Shown here: in pieces, positions 1 to 10,009 of the stretch
Layout of the letters: each line of letters begins with the position of its first letter
Position numbering within the stretch: position 1 is the stretch's first letter
Source of the DNA: JAQBQH01 sp035607415
GTDB lineage: Bacteria; Myxococcota_A; Polyangia; Palsa-1104
Length of the DNA stretch: 64,000 nt
Direction: 5' to 3'
NCBI GenBank assembly: GCA_035607415.1
Contig: DATNAQ010000009.1
Location: 1-64,000, forward strand
Made by a program: the position numbers and the translations under genes
The notes under the pieces: generated by a model
Databases searched by the model: none
Told to the model about the DNA's origin: nothing
Seen by the model: the letters and a program-made list of their open reading frames with translations, nothing else

Positions 1-231
1 CCGCTCGTCGGCGGCCGCGACGGCAAGGGCTGGACGTTCGGGCGCGCCGTCTACAAGACCGACCTGGCGCACCTGGTCGAGGACGTGCCGGGCGTCGAGG
101 TCATCGACAGCATCACCATCTTCGACGAGGACAAGCGCGTCGCCGTCGAGAACGTGCGCCTCGAGCCGTCGGAGCTGATCTACCTCGTCAACGTCGCGGT
201 GGTCGAGCGCGTGCGTGAGGAGATCGTTTAA
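1..231 (+). CDS. Baseplate J-like protein, C-terminal fragment (eCIS baseplate)
   Basis: Only the last 76 codons are in the window; the gene starts upstream. The visible tail contains GKGWTFGRAVYKTDL, then VPGVEVIDSITIFDE, and ends in a beta-rich stretch with LIYLVNVAVVE. This is the usual C-terminal pattern of gp6/J-type baseplate proteins of contractile systems, where the last domain closes the baseplate wedge. The TAA stop at 229-231 shares one base with the ATG of the next gene (TAATG), so the two are translationally coupled. The gpI-like tail protein immediately downstream supports the assignment. With only a fragment visible, the exact class (Afp11-like or Afp12-like) cannot be decided. 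Confidence 0.7.
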   Translation, partial: PLVGGRDGKGWTFGRAVYKTDLAHLVEDVPGVEVIDSITIFDEDKRVAVENVRLEPSELIYLVNVAVVERVREEIV

Positions 232-1565
232 TGCTGACGGCGCAGCGAGCGCTGGTGCGCATGCCCGACGTCGTCGGGCTGCCGCTGCGCAAGGCGCGCC
301 TGCTCGTGCAGAACGCCGGGCTGGTGGTGGACGCCATCACCTTCCAGGAGTCGTACGAGACCCGTGACAACGTATTGGCGCAAAAGCCAATGCGTGGGCA
401 GATGGTCTACGCCGGCGACAAGGTCACGCTCACCGTCTCGCGCGAGAGCTACGTCAAGTGGCTGCCGTCGATCTACCAGCGCGCCGACATCAACGGGCGC
501 AACTTCTATCGCGACTTCTTGTGGATCGTGCAGCACCTCTTCGGCTCGATCGAAGAGATCCTCGACGTCATCCACGCCTACTTCGATCCCTACGAGGCGC
601 CCGAGAAGTACCTGCCGTGGCTGGCGTCGTGGTCGGCGATGATCCTCGAGGAGGATTGGCCGATCGAGAAGAAGCGGCGGCTCATCCGCAAGGCCATCGA
701 GCTCTATCGCATCCGCGGCACGGTCAAGGGGCTCAAGCTCTTCATCGCGCTCTTCACCAGCCACGAGCCGGACATCAAAGAGAACGAGTGGCCGTTCCGC
801 GGCTGGCGCATCGGCGCCTCGTCGGAGATTGGCACCGACTCGGTGGTGCTGCCGCCGGTGAACCTGGCGCACACCTTCATCGTCGAGATGCCGGTGAGCT
901 ACAAGGACGTGTCGCCGGAGTCGGTGATCCGGATTCACGAGATCATCCAGATGGAGAAGCCGGCGAACACGCAGTACTACCTGCGCTTCGCCTCCGAGGG
1001 CGGCGGCAACGACCTGTCGGAGTTCATGGCCATCGGCGGCGGCGTCATCGGCGGCATCGGGCTCGGCGCCGGCGAGGACGAGGCGATCACGTCCGAAGAG
1101 GATCTGAAGCGGGCCGAGGCCGAGGCCGAGCGCGCGCAGAAGAGCCCGCAGGCGAGCGCCGACAGCAAGAAGACGCAGATGCTGGAGATCGACGCGCAGT
1201 TCCAGCCGATGCCGCGCACCAGGCCGCCGCTGCCGAAGGCGCCGCGCGCCGACACCGCGCCCGTCGAGGGCAAGGAAGGGCCACGCTCGTCGAAGGCGGG
1301 CGGGTTCGAGGGCGCGGCGCGCGAGATGGCGCCGATCTCGGCGACCATGGCGATGGAGGTCCTCAAGACCGAGACCATGGCGCCGGTCAAGACGCAGACG
1401 CAGATCAAGCAGCCGCCGGAAAAGGCGCCCGAGAAGACTGCGGACAAGACGGAAGTGAAGAAGTCGCCGGAAAAGGCCGAAGACAAGAAGGCCGACGACA
1501 AGAAGAACAAGGCCGGACGCGAAGAGCCAAAGCCCGATCCAAAGAAGGATCCGGAGAAAAAGTAA
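231..1565 (+). CDS. PASTA domain-tail protein I fusion (eCIS baseplate/tail protein)
   Basis: This 444-residue protein joins three parts. Residues about 11-70 form a PASTA domain (MPDVVGLPLRKARLLVQNAG at its start, GDKVTLTVS at its end). Residues about 75-180 match the P2 gpI-like phage tail protein family (TIGR02242 type): LPSIYQ, the YEAPEKYLPWLASW block, then RRLIRKAIELYRIRGTVKGL. Residues from about 280 are low complexity, acidic then Lys/Pro-rich, with SATMAME and TETMAP motifs. gpI-like proteins sit in the baseplate of contractile tails. A PASTA module, known mainly from peptidoglycan-sensing kinases and PBPs, is unusual here and could contact the cell wall or muropeptides (inference). 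The start overlaps the baseplate J stop. The stop abuts the next ATG without a gap. Confidence 0.78.
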   Translation: MLTAQRALVRMPDVVGLPLRKARLLVQNAGLVVDAITFQESYETRDNVLAQKPMRGQMVYAGDKVTLTVSRESYVKWLPSIYQRADINGRNFYRDFLWIVQHLFGSIEEILDVIHAYFDPYEAPEKYLPWLASWSAMILEEDWPIEKKRRLIRKAIELYRIRGTVKGLKLFIALFTSHEPDIKENEWPFRGWRIGASSEIGTDSVVLPPVNLAHTFIVEMPVSYKDVSPESVIRIHEIIQMEKPANTQYYLRFASEGGGNDLSEFMAIGGGVIGGIGLGAGEDEAITSEEDLKRAEAEAERAQKSPQASADSKKTQMLEIDAQFQPMPRTRPPLPKAPRADTAPVEGKEGPRSSKAGGFEGAAREMAPISATMAMEVLKTETMAPVKTQTQIKQPPEKAPEKTADKTEVKKSPEKAEDKKADDKKNKAGREEPKPDPKKDPEKK

Positions 1566-3128
<1,563 letters not shown>

Positions 3129-3147
3129 TAAGATTTAGGCTGAGCCA

Positions 3148-3861
3148 ATGTTCCTAGACGGCCTCATCAAGACGCTCAAGGCTCCGTTCGAGTTCGTGCG
3201 GACGAAGGTCTCCGGCGTCAACCAGATCAAAGGCGGAGCCAAGGGCGACATCGGCCGCTTGAAGCAGGTCGGCCAGCAATACAAGAGCGCGGCCGGAAAG
3301 GCCGGCGAGGTCGCCAAGAAGGCCAAGGGCGGCGCGGCAAACGGACAGAAGAAGGCGAAAATGGGACTCTTCTCCAAGAAGAAGAAATGCCCCTCCTGCG
3401 GTGAGAAGCTGCACGCGAGCTGGGACCAGTGCCCCTATTGCGGCTGGTCGGAGGCGCCCGCGGCGCCCGCGGCCGCGGCTCCTGCGCCCGCTGGTGGCGG
3501 CGGCGGCAAGATGCGGACGATGGCCATCGACATGGGCGGCGGCGGCGGTGGCGGCGCGGTCCAGGGCTCCGGCGTCGGCTGGCTGGTGCCACTCGACGGG
3601 CCGCAGGCGGGCGAGCTGTTTCAGCTCAAGGGCCGCGCGGTGGTCGGCACCGCCGGCGACTGCGACGCGATCATGAAGGATCCGTCGATCAGCGGCCGGC
3701 ACTGCGAGTTCATGGCGACGAGCCAGGGCTTTCGCATCAACGACCTCGGCTCGACCAACGGCACCTACGTCAACGACAAGCGCGTGACCAACAGTGATCT
3801 GATCGACAACGACAGCGTTCGCCTCGGCCGCGTCAACTTCAAGTTCAAGTCGATGAGCTAA
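3148..3861 (+). CDS. Zinc-ribbon FHA-domain protein
   Basis: The product has 237 residues. Residues 1-80 are basic and helical. A zinc ribbon follows (CPSCGE and CPYCGW, cysteines 81, 84, 95, 98). An Ala/Pro/Gly linker contains KMRTMAID (Thr124). A C-terminal FHA domain (about 145-235) has the phosphothreonine-binding signature SGRHCEF and LGSTNGTYVN. FHA domains read phosphothreonine; the linker threonine next to the domain recalls the N-terminal regulatory threonines of GarA/OdhI, which after phosphorylation fold back on their own FHA domain. It is the first of four consecutive FHA genes behind the tail genes. The start is separated by only 19 bases from the upstream stop. Function in the injection system is inferred from context. 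Confidence 0.8.
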   Translation: MFLDGLIKTLKAPFEFVRTKVSGVNQIKGGAKGDIGRLKQVGQQYKSAAGKAGEVAKKAKGGAANGQKKAKMGLFSKKKKCPSCGEKLHASWDQCPYCGWSEAPAAPAAAAPAPAGGGGGKMRTMAIDMGGGGGGGAVQGSGVGWLVPLDGPQAGELFQLKGRAVVGTAGDCDAIMKDPSISGRHCEFMATSQGFRINDLGSTNGTYVNDKRVTNSDLIDNDSVRLGRVNFKFKSMS

Positions 3862-3867
3862 TAAGAC

Positions 3868-5316
3868 ATGCGCAAGCACTCCCTCTCCGCACTTCTCGCA
3901 TTCGCCTTCGTGATCGGCTCGGCCGGCGCGGCGCACGCCGCCGACAAGCTGCGCCTCGAGCGGCTCGATCTCAAGGCGTCGCCGACGATCAAGATGTACC
4001 TGACCTACGTCGACGGCGAGGGGCGCGTCATCACCGGACGCGCCAAGGAAGACTTCAAGATCTCGGTCGACTCGGCCGAGCAGGGCACGGCGACCGCGCT
4101 GCAGGCGTTCGACGAGTCGAAGGAGCCGATCAACGTCGTCGTCGTCGCCGAGCTGGGCACGCCGATGCAGGAGGTGATCGATTCGGAGAAGAGCGCCGTC
4201 TCCGCGCTCGCCGACTCGCTGCCGCCGAAGTCGAAGATCGGCATCCTCGGCTACGCCGCCGATCCCAAGCGCATCACCGAGGGGCTGGCCAATCCCGTCG
4301 ACGCCGAGAGCCTGGCCAAGACGATGTCGATCGACGCCGAGTCGCCCGAGATGCACATGATGAACGCGGTGCGCTCGGCGCTCGACTGGCTGGCGGCGGC
4401 GCCCAAGGGCGAGCGCAAGCTCATCGTCGTGTTCTCCGACGGCATCGACGCCGACATGGATCCGCGCACCTTCAGCTCGATCGGCAAGCGCGCCAGCGAG
4501 GCGGGCGTGGTGATCGATACCATCGGCTTCAACGCCTTCGATCCGGGCAAGCTGCGCACGCTCGGCCTCCTGGCCAAGGGCTCGATGGGCATGGAGCGCG
4601 TGTGCAAGTCGGCGAGCGACATCTCCAACCACTTCTCGAACGTCATCGACGAGATCAAGAAGCAGTATGTCGCGACCTTCGAGGTGCCGCTCGCCGGCGG
4701 CGACGGCAAGACCCACACGTTCCAGGCGCTCGGCACCAACAACGGGCGCGAGGCCTACTCGAACGAGCTCGGCGACAAGGTGCCGAAGGCGAGCCACCCC
4801 ATCGCCAAGAAGGGCGACAGCGGCTCGCGCTGGTGGCTGTGGACGCTCATCATCGTCGGTGCCATCGGGCTCATCGGGCTCATCGCGTGGCTGGTCTTCC
4901 GCGAGAAGCCCGAAGAGATGCCCGAGCCGCAGCCGGTGGCTGCGCCGGCACCGGTGGCGGCCGCTCCGGCGGGGCCGATGAAGACGATGGCGCTCAACGT
5001 CGACGTGCGCGGCGGCACGCCGGCGGTCGGCTGGATCGTGGCGACGTCGGGCAAGTACGCCGACCAGACCTTCAAGCTCAAGCCGTCGCGCACGCTCATC
5101 GGCACCGGCGGCGACTGCGACGTGAAGGTCGAAGATCAGTTCATGTCGTCGCACCACTGCGAGGTGCGCTTCGAGAACGGCTCGTTCAAGCTGTTCGACC
5201 TCGGCTCGACCAACGGCATCGTGGTCAACGACAAGAAGGTGCGCGAGCACGAGCTCGTCGACAACGATCAGTTCCGGCTCGGACGCACCGAGTTCAAGTT
5301 CAAGTCGATCACGTAG
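3868..5316 (+). CDS. Secreted vWA domain-TM-FHA membrane protein
   Basis: The product has 482 residues. A signal peptide (1-24, ending AHA) precedes a von Willebrand A-type domain (about 85-265, with LIVVFSDGIDA). A beta stretch follows, then one membrane segment at about 323-345 (WWLWTLIIVGAIGLIGLIAW), a Pro/Ala linker with MKTMALN (Thr373) and a cytoplasmic FHA domain (about 388-480; SSHHCEV, LGSTNG). The usual vWA metal site DxSxS is replaced by AELGT at about 94-98, so metal binding is probably lost. The topology places vWA in the periplasm and FHA in the cytoplasm, so the protein could pass a phosphorylation signal across the inner membrane. It follows the zinc-ribbon FHA gene after six bases. 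Confidence 0.8.
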   Translation: MRKHSLSALLAFAFVIGSAGAAHAADKLRLERLDLKASPTIKMYLTYVDGEGRVITGRAKEDFKISVDSAEQGTATALQAFDESKEPINVVVVAELGTPMQEVIDSEKSAVSALADSLPPKSKIGILGYAADPKRITEGLANPVDAESLAKTMSIDAESPEMHMMNAVRSALDWLAAAPKGERKLIVVFSDGIDADMDPRTFSSIGKRASEAGVVIDTIGFNAFDPGKLRTLGLLAKGSMGMERVCKSASDISNHFSNVIDEIKKQYVATFEVPLAGGDGKTHTFQALGTNNGREAYSNELGDKVPKASHPIAKKGDSGSRWWLWTLIIVGAIGLIGLIAWLVFREKPEEMPEPQPVAAPAPVAAAPAGPMKTMALNVDVRGGTPAVGWIVATSGKYADQTFKLKPSRTLIGTGGDCDVKVEDQFMSSHHCEVRFENGSFKLFDLGSTNGIVVNDKKVREHELVDNDQFRLGRTEFKFKSIT

Positions 5317-5318
5317 TC

Positions 5319-5819
5319 ATGATGCTGGCGGCGCAACCGTTCTCGCTCGCGTCGCTGCCGCCTTGGGGGCTGCCGGCGATCATCGGCGGCGTGGTCGGGT
5401 TCGGTGTGCTCCTGCTGGTGGTCGCGGCGCTGCGCAAGAACAAGCCGAAGGATCGGCCGTGCCGCAACTGCGGGCGCATCATGCTGGCGTCGTGGAGCAA
5501 CTGCCGCTTCTGCGGCGCGGCGGTGGCGGACAAGCGCGCCGAGCTGGAGTTCGTGTCGGGGCCGCTCGTGGGGCAGACGGTGAACCTCGATCGGGACGTG
5601 ACGACGATCGGATCGGTGGCGGGCAACACGGTGCTGCTCACCGACACCGGCGTGTCGCGCAAGCACATTGGCATCAAGCGGGTCGACGGCGGATTCGAGC
5701 TCGCCGATCTCGGCTCGACCAACGGCGTGTACGTCAACGGCGAGAAGGTGGCGCGCCGCAAGCTCGAGGTCGGCGACGTGATTCGCGTCGGTACGACCGA
5801 GATCGTATTCCGGGTCTGA
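5319..5819 (+). CDS. Membrane-anchored zinc-ribbon FHA protein
   Basis: The product has 166 residues. One membrane segment (about 18-39, IIGGVVGFGVLLLVVAAL) is followed by a basic stretch, a zinc ribbon (CRNCGR and CRFCGA, cysteines 48, 51, 62, 65) and an FHA domain (75-166; GVSRKHIG, LGSTNGVYVN). Its zinc ribbon plus FHA core parallels the 3148-3861 product, so the two are probably paralogues, one soluble and one membrane-bound. The start is the first of two adjacent ATG codons, two bases after the previous stop. The stop is followed by GAGG, which serves as ribosome-binding site for the next gene. Confidence 0.78.
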   Translation: MMLAAQPFSLASLPPWGLPAIIGGVVGFGVLLLVVAALRKNKPKDRPCRNCGRIMLASWSNCRFCGAAVADKRAELEFVSGPLVGQTVNLDRDVTTIGSVAGNTVLLTDTGVSRKHIGIKRVDGGFELADLGSTNGVYVNGEKVARRKLEVGDVIRVGTTEIVFRV

Positions 5820-5830
5820 GGAGGTAGATC

Positions 5831-7789
5831 GTGGGCGGTAGGCTCTTATATCGCGACGGTAACGGGCGCGACGCGTCGGTCGACATCGCGCCGGAGGGCT
5901 GTTTCCTCGGCCGCGGCGCCGACTGCGCGGTGCGCACCGACGACGCGATGGTGTCGCGCAAGAACTGCAAGATCTCGTTCGCCGGCGGGCGCTGGACGGT
6001 CGAGGACCTCGGCTCGTCCAACGGCACGTTCGTCAACGAAGTGCGCATCCAGAAGCAGCCGCTCAACCACGCCGACGTGGTGCGCTGCGGGACGTTGCAG
6101 GTGCGCTTCGTCGAGACCGCGGATGCGGTGCCGCAGGGCGCCGGCGGACCGGCGGCCGCGACCGGCAAGCCGAAGACGATGTCGATCCCGGCGCAAGGCG
6201 GCGGCAGCGTGCAGGTCGATCCGGCGCTGCAGCAGGCGTTCGCCGGCGGCGGCGGGCTCAACCCCGCGGCGCTGATGCAGCAGAAGGACTACGAGCTGCA
6301 ACAGGCGATGCAGGAGCGCGAGATGCTGGCGGCGCGCCTGCGCGAGGCGTCGCAGGAGCTCGAGGCGGCGCAGCACCGCAACGACGGCAACCAGACCGAG
6401 CTGCAGCGGCTGCGCGCGGAGAACCTGGGCTATCGCGATCGCCTCGGCGAGCTGCAGCGCGAGAAGTCGCTGCAGGACGACGAGATCCACGCGCTCACCA
6501 AGGTCGGCAACGAGCTGCGCGAAGAGCTCGAGGCGCTCAAGGGCGACCACCTGACCAACAAGCAGCGCGTCGAGGAGCTCACCGACGAGATGCAGGCGCG
6601 CGAGCGGCAGCTCGAGCGTGCGCACGAGGACGTGCAGCGCGCCAAGCAGATGATGGAGGAGATGCGCGGCAAGCTCGCCGAGGTTGGCAAGACCAAGGAC
6701 GAGGGCTGGAAGGAGCTCAACGCGCGCATCGCCGAGCTCGATCAGCTGCGCGAGGTCATCGCCGAGCAGGAGCGGATCCTCGAGGAGCGCAAGGTCGGGC
6801 TGATGTCGCTCGAGACCGCCGTCAAGGACATGCGCGCCGAGAAGGAGCGCAACCAGCGCGAGTTCGTGCAGCTCAAGAACGAGCGCGACGAATTGCGCGA
6901 CAAGATCATCCGCCAGAACCACCAGATCGAGGCGCTCGAGGAGGAGCAGCGGCGGCTGGCGCGCATGCTCGCCGACGGCGGCAGTGGTGGCGGTGGTGGC
7001 GACAACTCGGAGCACGTGCGGCTGGCGACCGAGGTGCGCGAGCTCAAGGTCGAGCTGCGCAAGGCCGAAACCGAGCGCACGCGCTTCCAGGAGCGGCTGG
7101 AGTCGACCGAGCGCGAGCGGGCGGAGCTCGACGAGAAGCTGTCGCGCGTGGACATCGAGCGCGCCTCGGCGGTGCAGTCCAAGGGCACCATCGACGCGGC
7201 GCGCGCGCGGCTCGAGGAGAAGCTGGCCAAGGCCGAGGCGGCGCGGGTGAAAGCGGAAGAGGCGCTCGCCGAGGCGCAGAAGGCCAAAGAGACGTCGGAC
7301 CAGGCGGCGGATCGCGCGAAGGTCGAGGCCGATCGCGAGAAGAAGCGCGCGACCGAGCTGGAGATGGAGCTCAAGGCCACGCGCGAGGCGGCGGCAGGGG
7401 CGACGCCGGCGATGCTGGCGGAGGCATCGCATCCGCAGCTGGTCGACTCGACGTCGGAGATCCAGGTGCCGGCCGAGGCGCGCGTGCATCAGCTCGAGGA
7501 GGAGGTCGCGCGGCTCGAGAAGGAGCTGAGCGGGCACGCGCCCTCGTCGAACGGCCAAATTCATGAAATCAAGAAAAAGGCCGAGGAGGCGTACAGCGGC
7601 ATCAACGATGCGCTGAGCGAGCTCCGGACCAATATTCTGTTGGCGAAGGACCTGGTGGCCGAGCACGGCAAGGCGGTGCCCGATCACGATGCGGCGCGCA
7701 CGCTCGAAGACGCCATCAACGTCTCGGTGGATCGCACCGAAGACGCCAAGGGGCTGCTTCGCGCGTTGCGGGAAGTCATCGAGAGCTAG
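5831..7789 (+). CDS. FHA domain-long coiled-coil protein
   Basis: The product has 652 residues, with a GTG start preceded by GAGG. An N-terminal FHA domain (about 5-98) contains VSRKNCKI and LGSSNGTFVN. The usual His after SR is Asn here, which may weaken or alter phosphopeptide binding. A linker with KPKTMSIP (Thr116) follows, then about 400 residues of Glu/Arg/Leu-rich heptad coiled coil (150-560) broken by a Gly run at about 383, and a C-terminal helical domain (about 575-652). The protein is soluble by appearance and could be a scaffold that brings phosphorylated partners to the sheath or baseplate (inference). Its FHA-KTM order is the reverse of the two FHA proteins where the KTM-type motif precedes FHA. 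Confidence 0.75.
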   Translation: MGGRLLYRDGNGRDASVDIAPEGCFLGRGADCAVRTDDAMVSRKNCKISFAGGRWTVEDLGSSNGTFVNEVRIQKQPLNHADVVRCGTLQVRFVETADAVPQGAGGPAAATGKPKTMSIPAQGGGSVQVDPALQQAFAGGGGLNPAALMQQKDYELQQAMQEREMLAARLREASQELEAAQHRNDGNQTELQRLRAENLGYRDRLGELQREKSLQDDEIHALTKVGNELREELEALKGDHLTNKQRVEELTDEMQARERQLERAHEDVQRAKQMMEEMRGKLAEVGKTKDEGWKELNARIAELDQLREVIAEQERILEERKVGLMSLETAVKDMRAEKERNQREFVQLKNERDELRDKIIRQNHQIEALEEEQRRLARMLADGGSGGGGGDNSEHVRLATEVRELKVELRKAETERTRFQERLESTERERAELDEKLSRVDIERASAVQSKGTIDAARARLEEKLAKAEAARVKAEEALAEAQKAKETSDQAADRAKVEADREKKRATELEMELKATREAAAGATPAMLAEASHPQLVDSTSEIQVPAEARVHQLEEEVARLEKELSGHAPSSNGQIHEIKKKAEEAYSGINDALSELRTNILLAKDLVAEHGKAVPDHDAARTLEDAINVSVDRTEDAKGLLRALREVIES

Positions 7790-7798
7790 CGAGAGCAC

Positions 7799-9328
<1,530 letters not shown>

Positions 9329-9330
9329 CC

Positions 9331-9726
9331 GTGTCGCATTTCACGAAGGTAGCGACGAAGATCAACGACCTCGTCGCGCTGCGAAAGGCGCTCGATCAGC
9401 TCGGCTGGAAATACAAACACAGCGCCGAGGGCGTCGAGGTGCGCGGCTGGCGCGGCCAGACCACGAAGGCCGAGATCGCCATCGACATGGGCAAGTACGA
9501 CGTCGGCGTGGTCAAGCAGGCCGACGGCACCTACGCGCTCGAGGCCGATTGGTGGGGCGTGGAGACGACCAAGGGCCTCAAGGAAGAAGAGGTCGTCAAG
9601 GAGCTCAACGCCAAGTACGCCTATCAGCGTGTGGTCGCCGCCGTCGAAGAGCAGGGCTACACGATCGATCAGAACGCGGTGCAGAAGGACGGCACGGTGA
9701 AGCTCACCGTCAGTAAGTGGGAGTAA
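9331..9726 (+). CDS. DUF1257 (Ycf35-like) protein
   Basis: The product has 131 residues, with a GTG start two bases after the Ycf46-like stop. It begins SHFTKVATKINDLVALRKAL and continues with LGWKYK, VRGWRGQTTKAEIAI and ALEADWWGVE, the conserved signature of DUF1257, the family of plastid Ycf35. No catalytic residues are known. DUF1257, DUF2997 and AAA ATPases recur as neighbours in several phyla, which suggests a small protein module acting with the ATPase. I cannot assign a biochemical activity. Confidence 0.8.
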   Translation: MSHFTKVATKINDLVALRKALDQLGWKYKHSAEGVEVRGWRGQTTKAEIAIDMGKYDVGVVKQADGTYALEADWWGVETTKGLKEEEVVKELNAKYAYQRVVAAVEEQGYTIDQNAVQKDGTVKLTVSKWE

Positions 9727-9802
9727 CGATCGAACGAGCGAGTTGAGCGTCCGGCCCCAAGGGCCAGCGGATCGACAAACTGCATTTGGAGCGAAGCGAC
9801 AA

Positions 9803-10006
9803 ATGGCCGAGAAGAAGGAATTGGAAATCACGATCGGCCCCGACGGCGAAGTGCAGGTGCTCGTCAAGTGCATCAAGGGCGCGAGCTGCGTCGACGAGAC
9901 CAAGTTCCTCGAGGAGGCGCTCGGCAACACCATCGAGTCGCGCGAGCTCACGAGCGAATACTACGAGCAGCAGCAAGGCGTCACGCAGACCAACAAAGTA
10001 AAGTAG
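9803..10006 (+). CDS. DUF2997 small protein
   Basis: The product has 67 residues: an acidic beta-rich N-terminus (KELEITIGPDGEVQVLVK), then GASCVDETKFLEEALG and a polar tail. The pattern ITIGPDGEV...GxxC...LE..LG is that of DUF2997, a companion family of DUF1257. The ATG at 9803 is preceded by GGAGCGAAGCGACAAA, a weak ribosome-binding site. The reading frame stays open upstream to a TTG at 9743, but homologues normally begin near the chosen Met. Together with its neighbours it forms a four-gene Ycf46/Ycf35/DUF2997/AAA unit. Confidence 0.75.
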   Translation: MAEKKELEITIGPDGEVQVLVKCIKGASCVDETKFLEEALGNTIESRELTSEYYEQQQGVTQTNKVK

Positions 10007-10009
10007 GCC

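Noticed and set aside
231..1565. Prophage remnant, because of the gpI-like tail domain
   Set aside because: No capsid, integrase or lysis genes; DUF4157, AAA ATPase and Ycf46 neighbours fit an eCIS.
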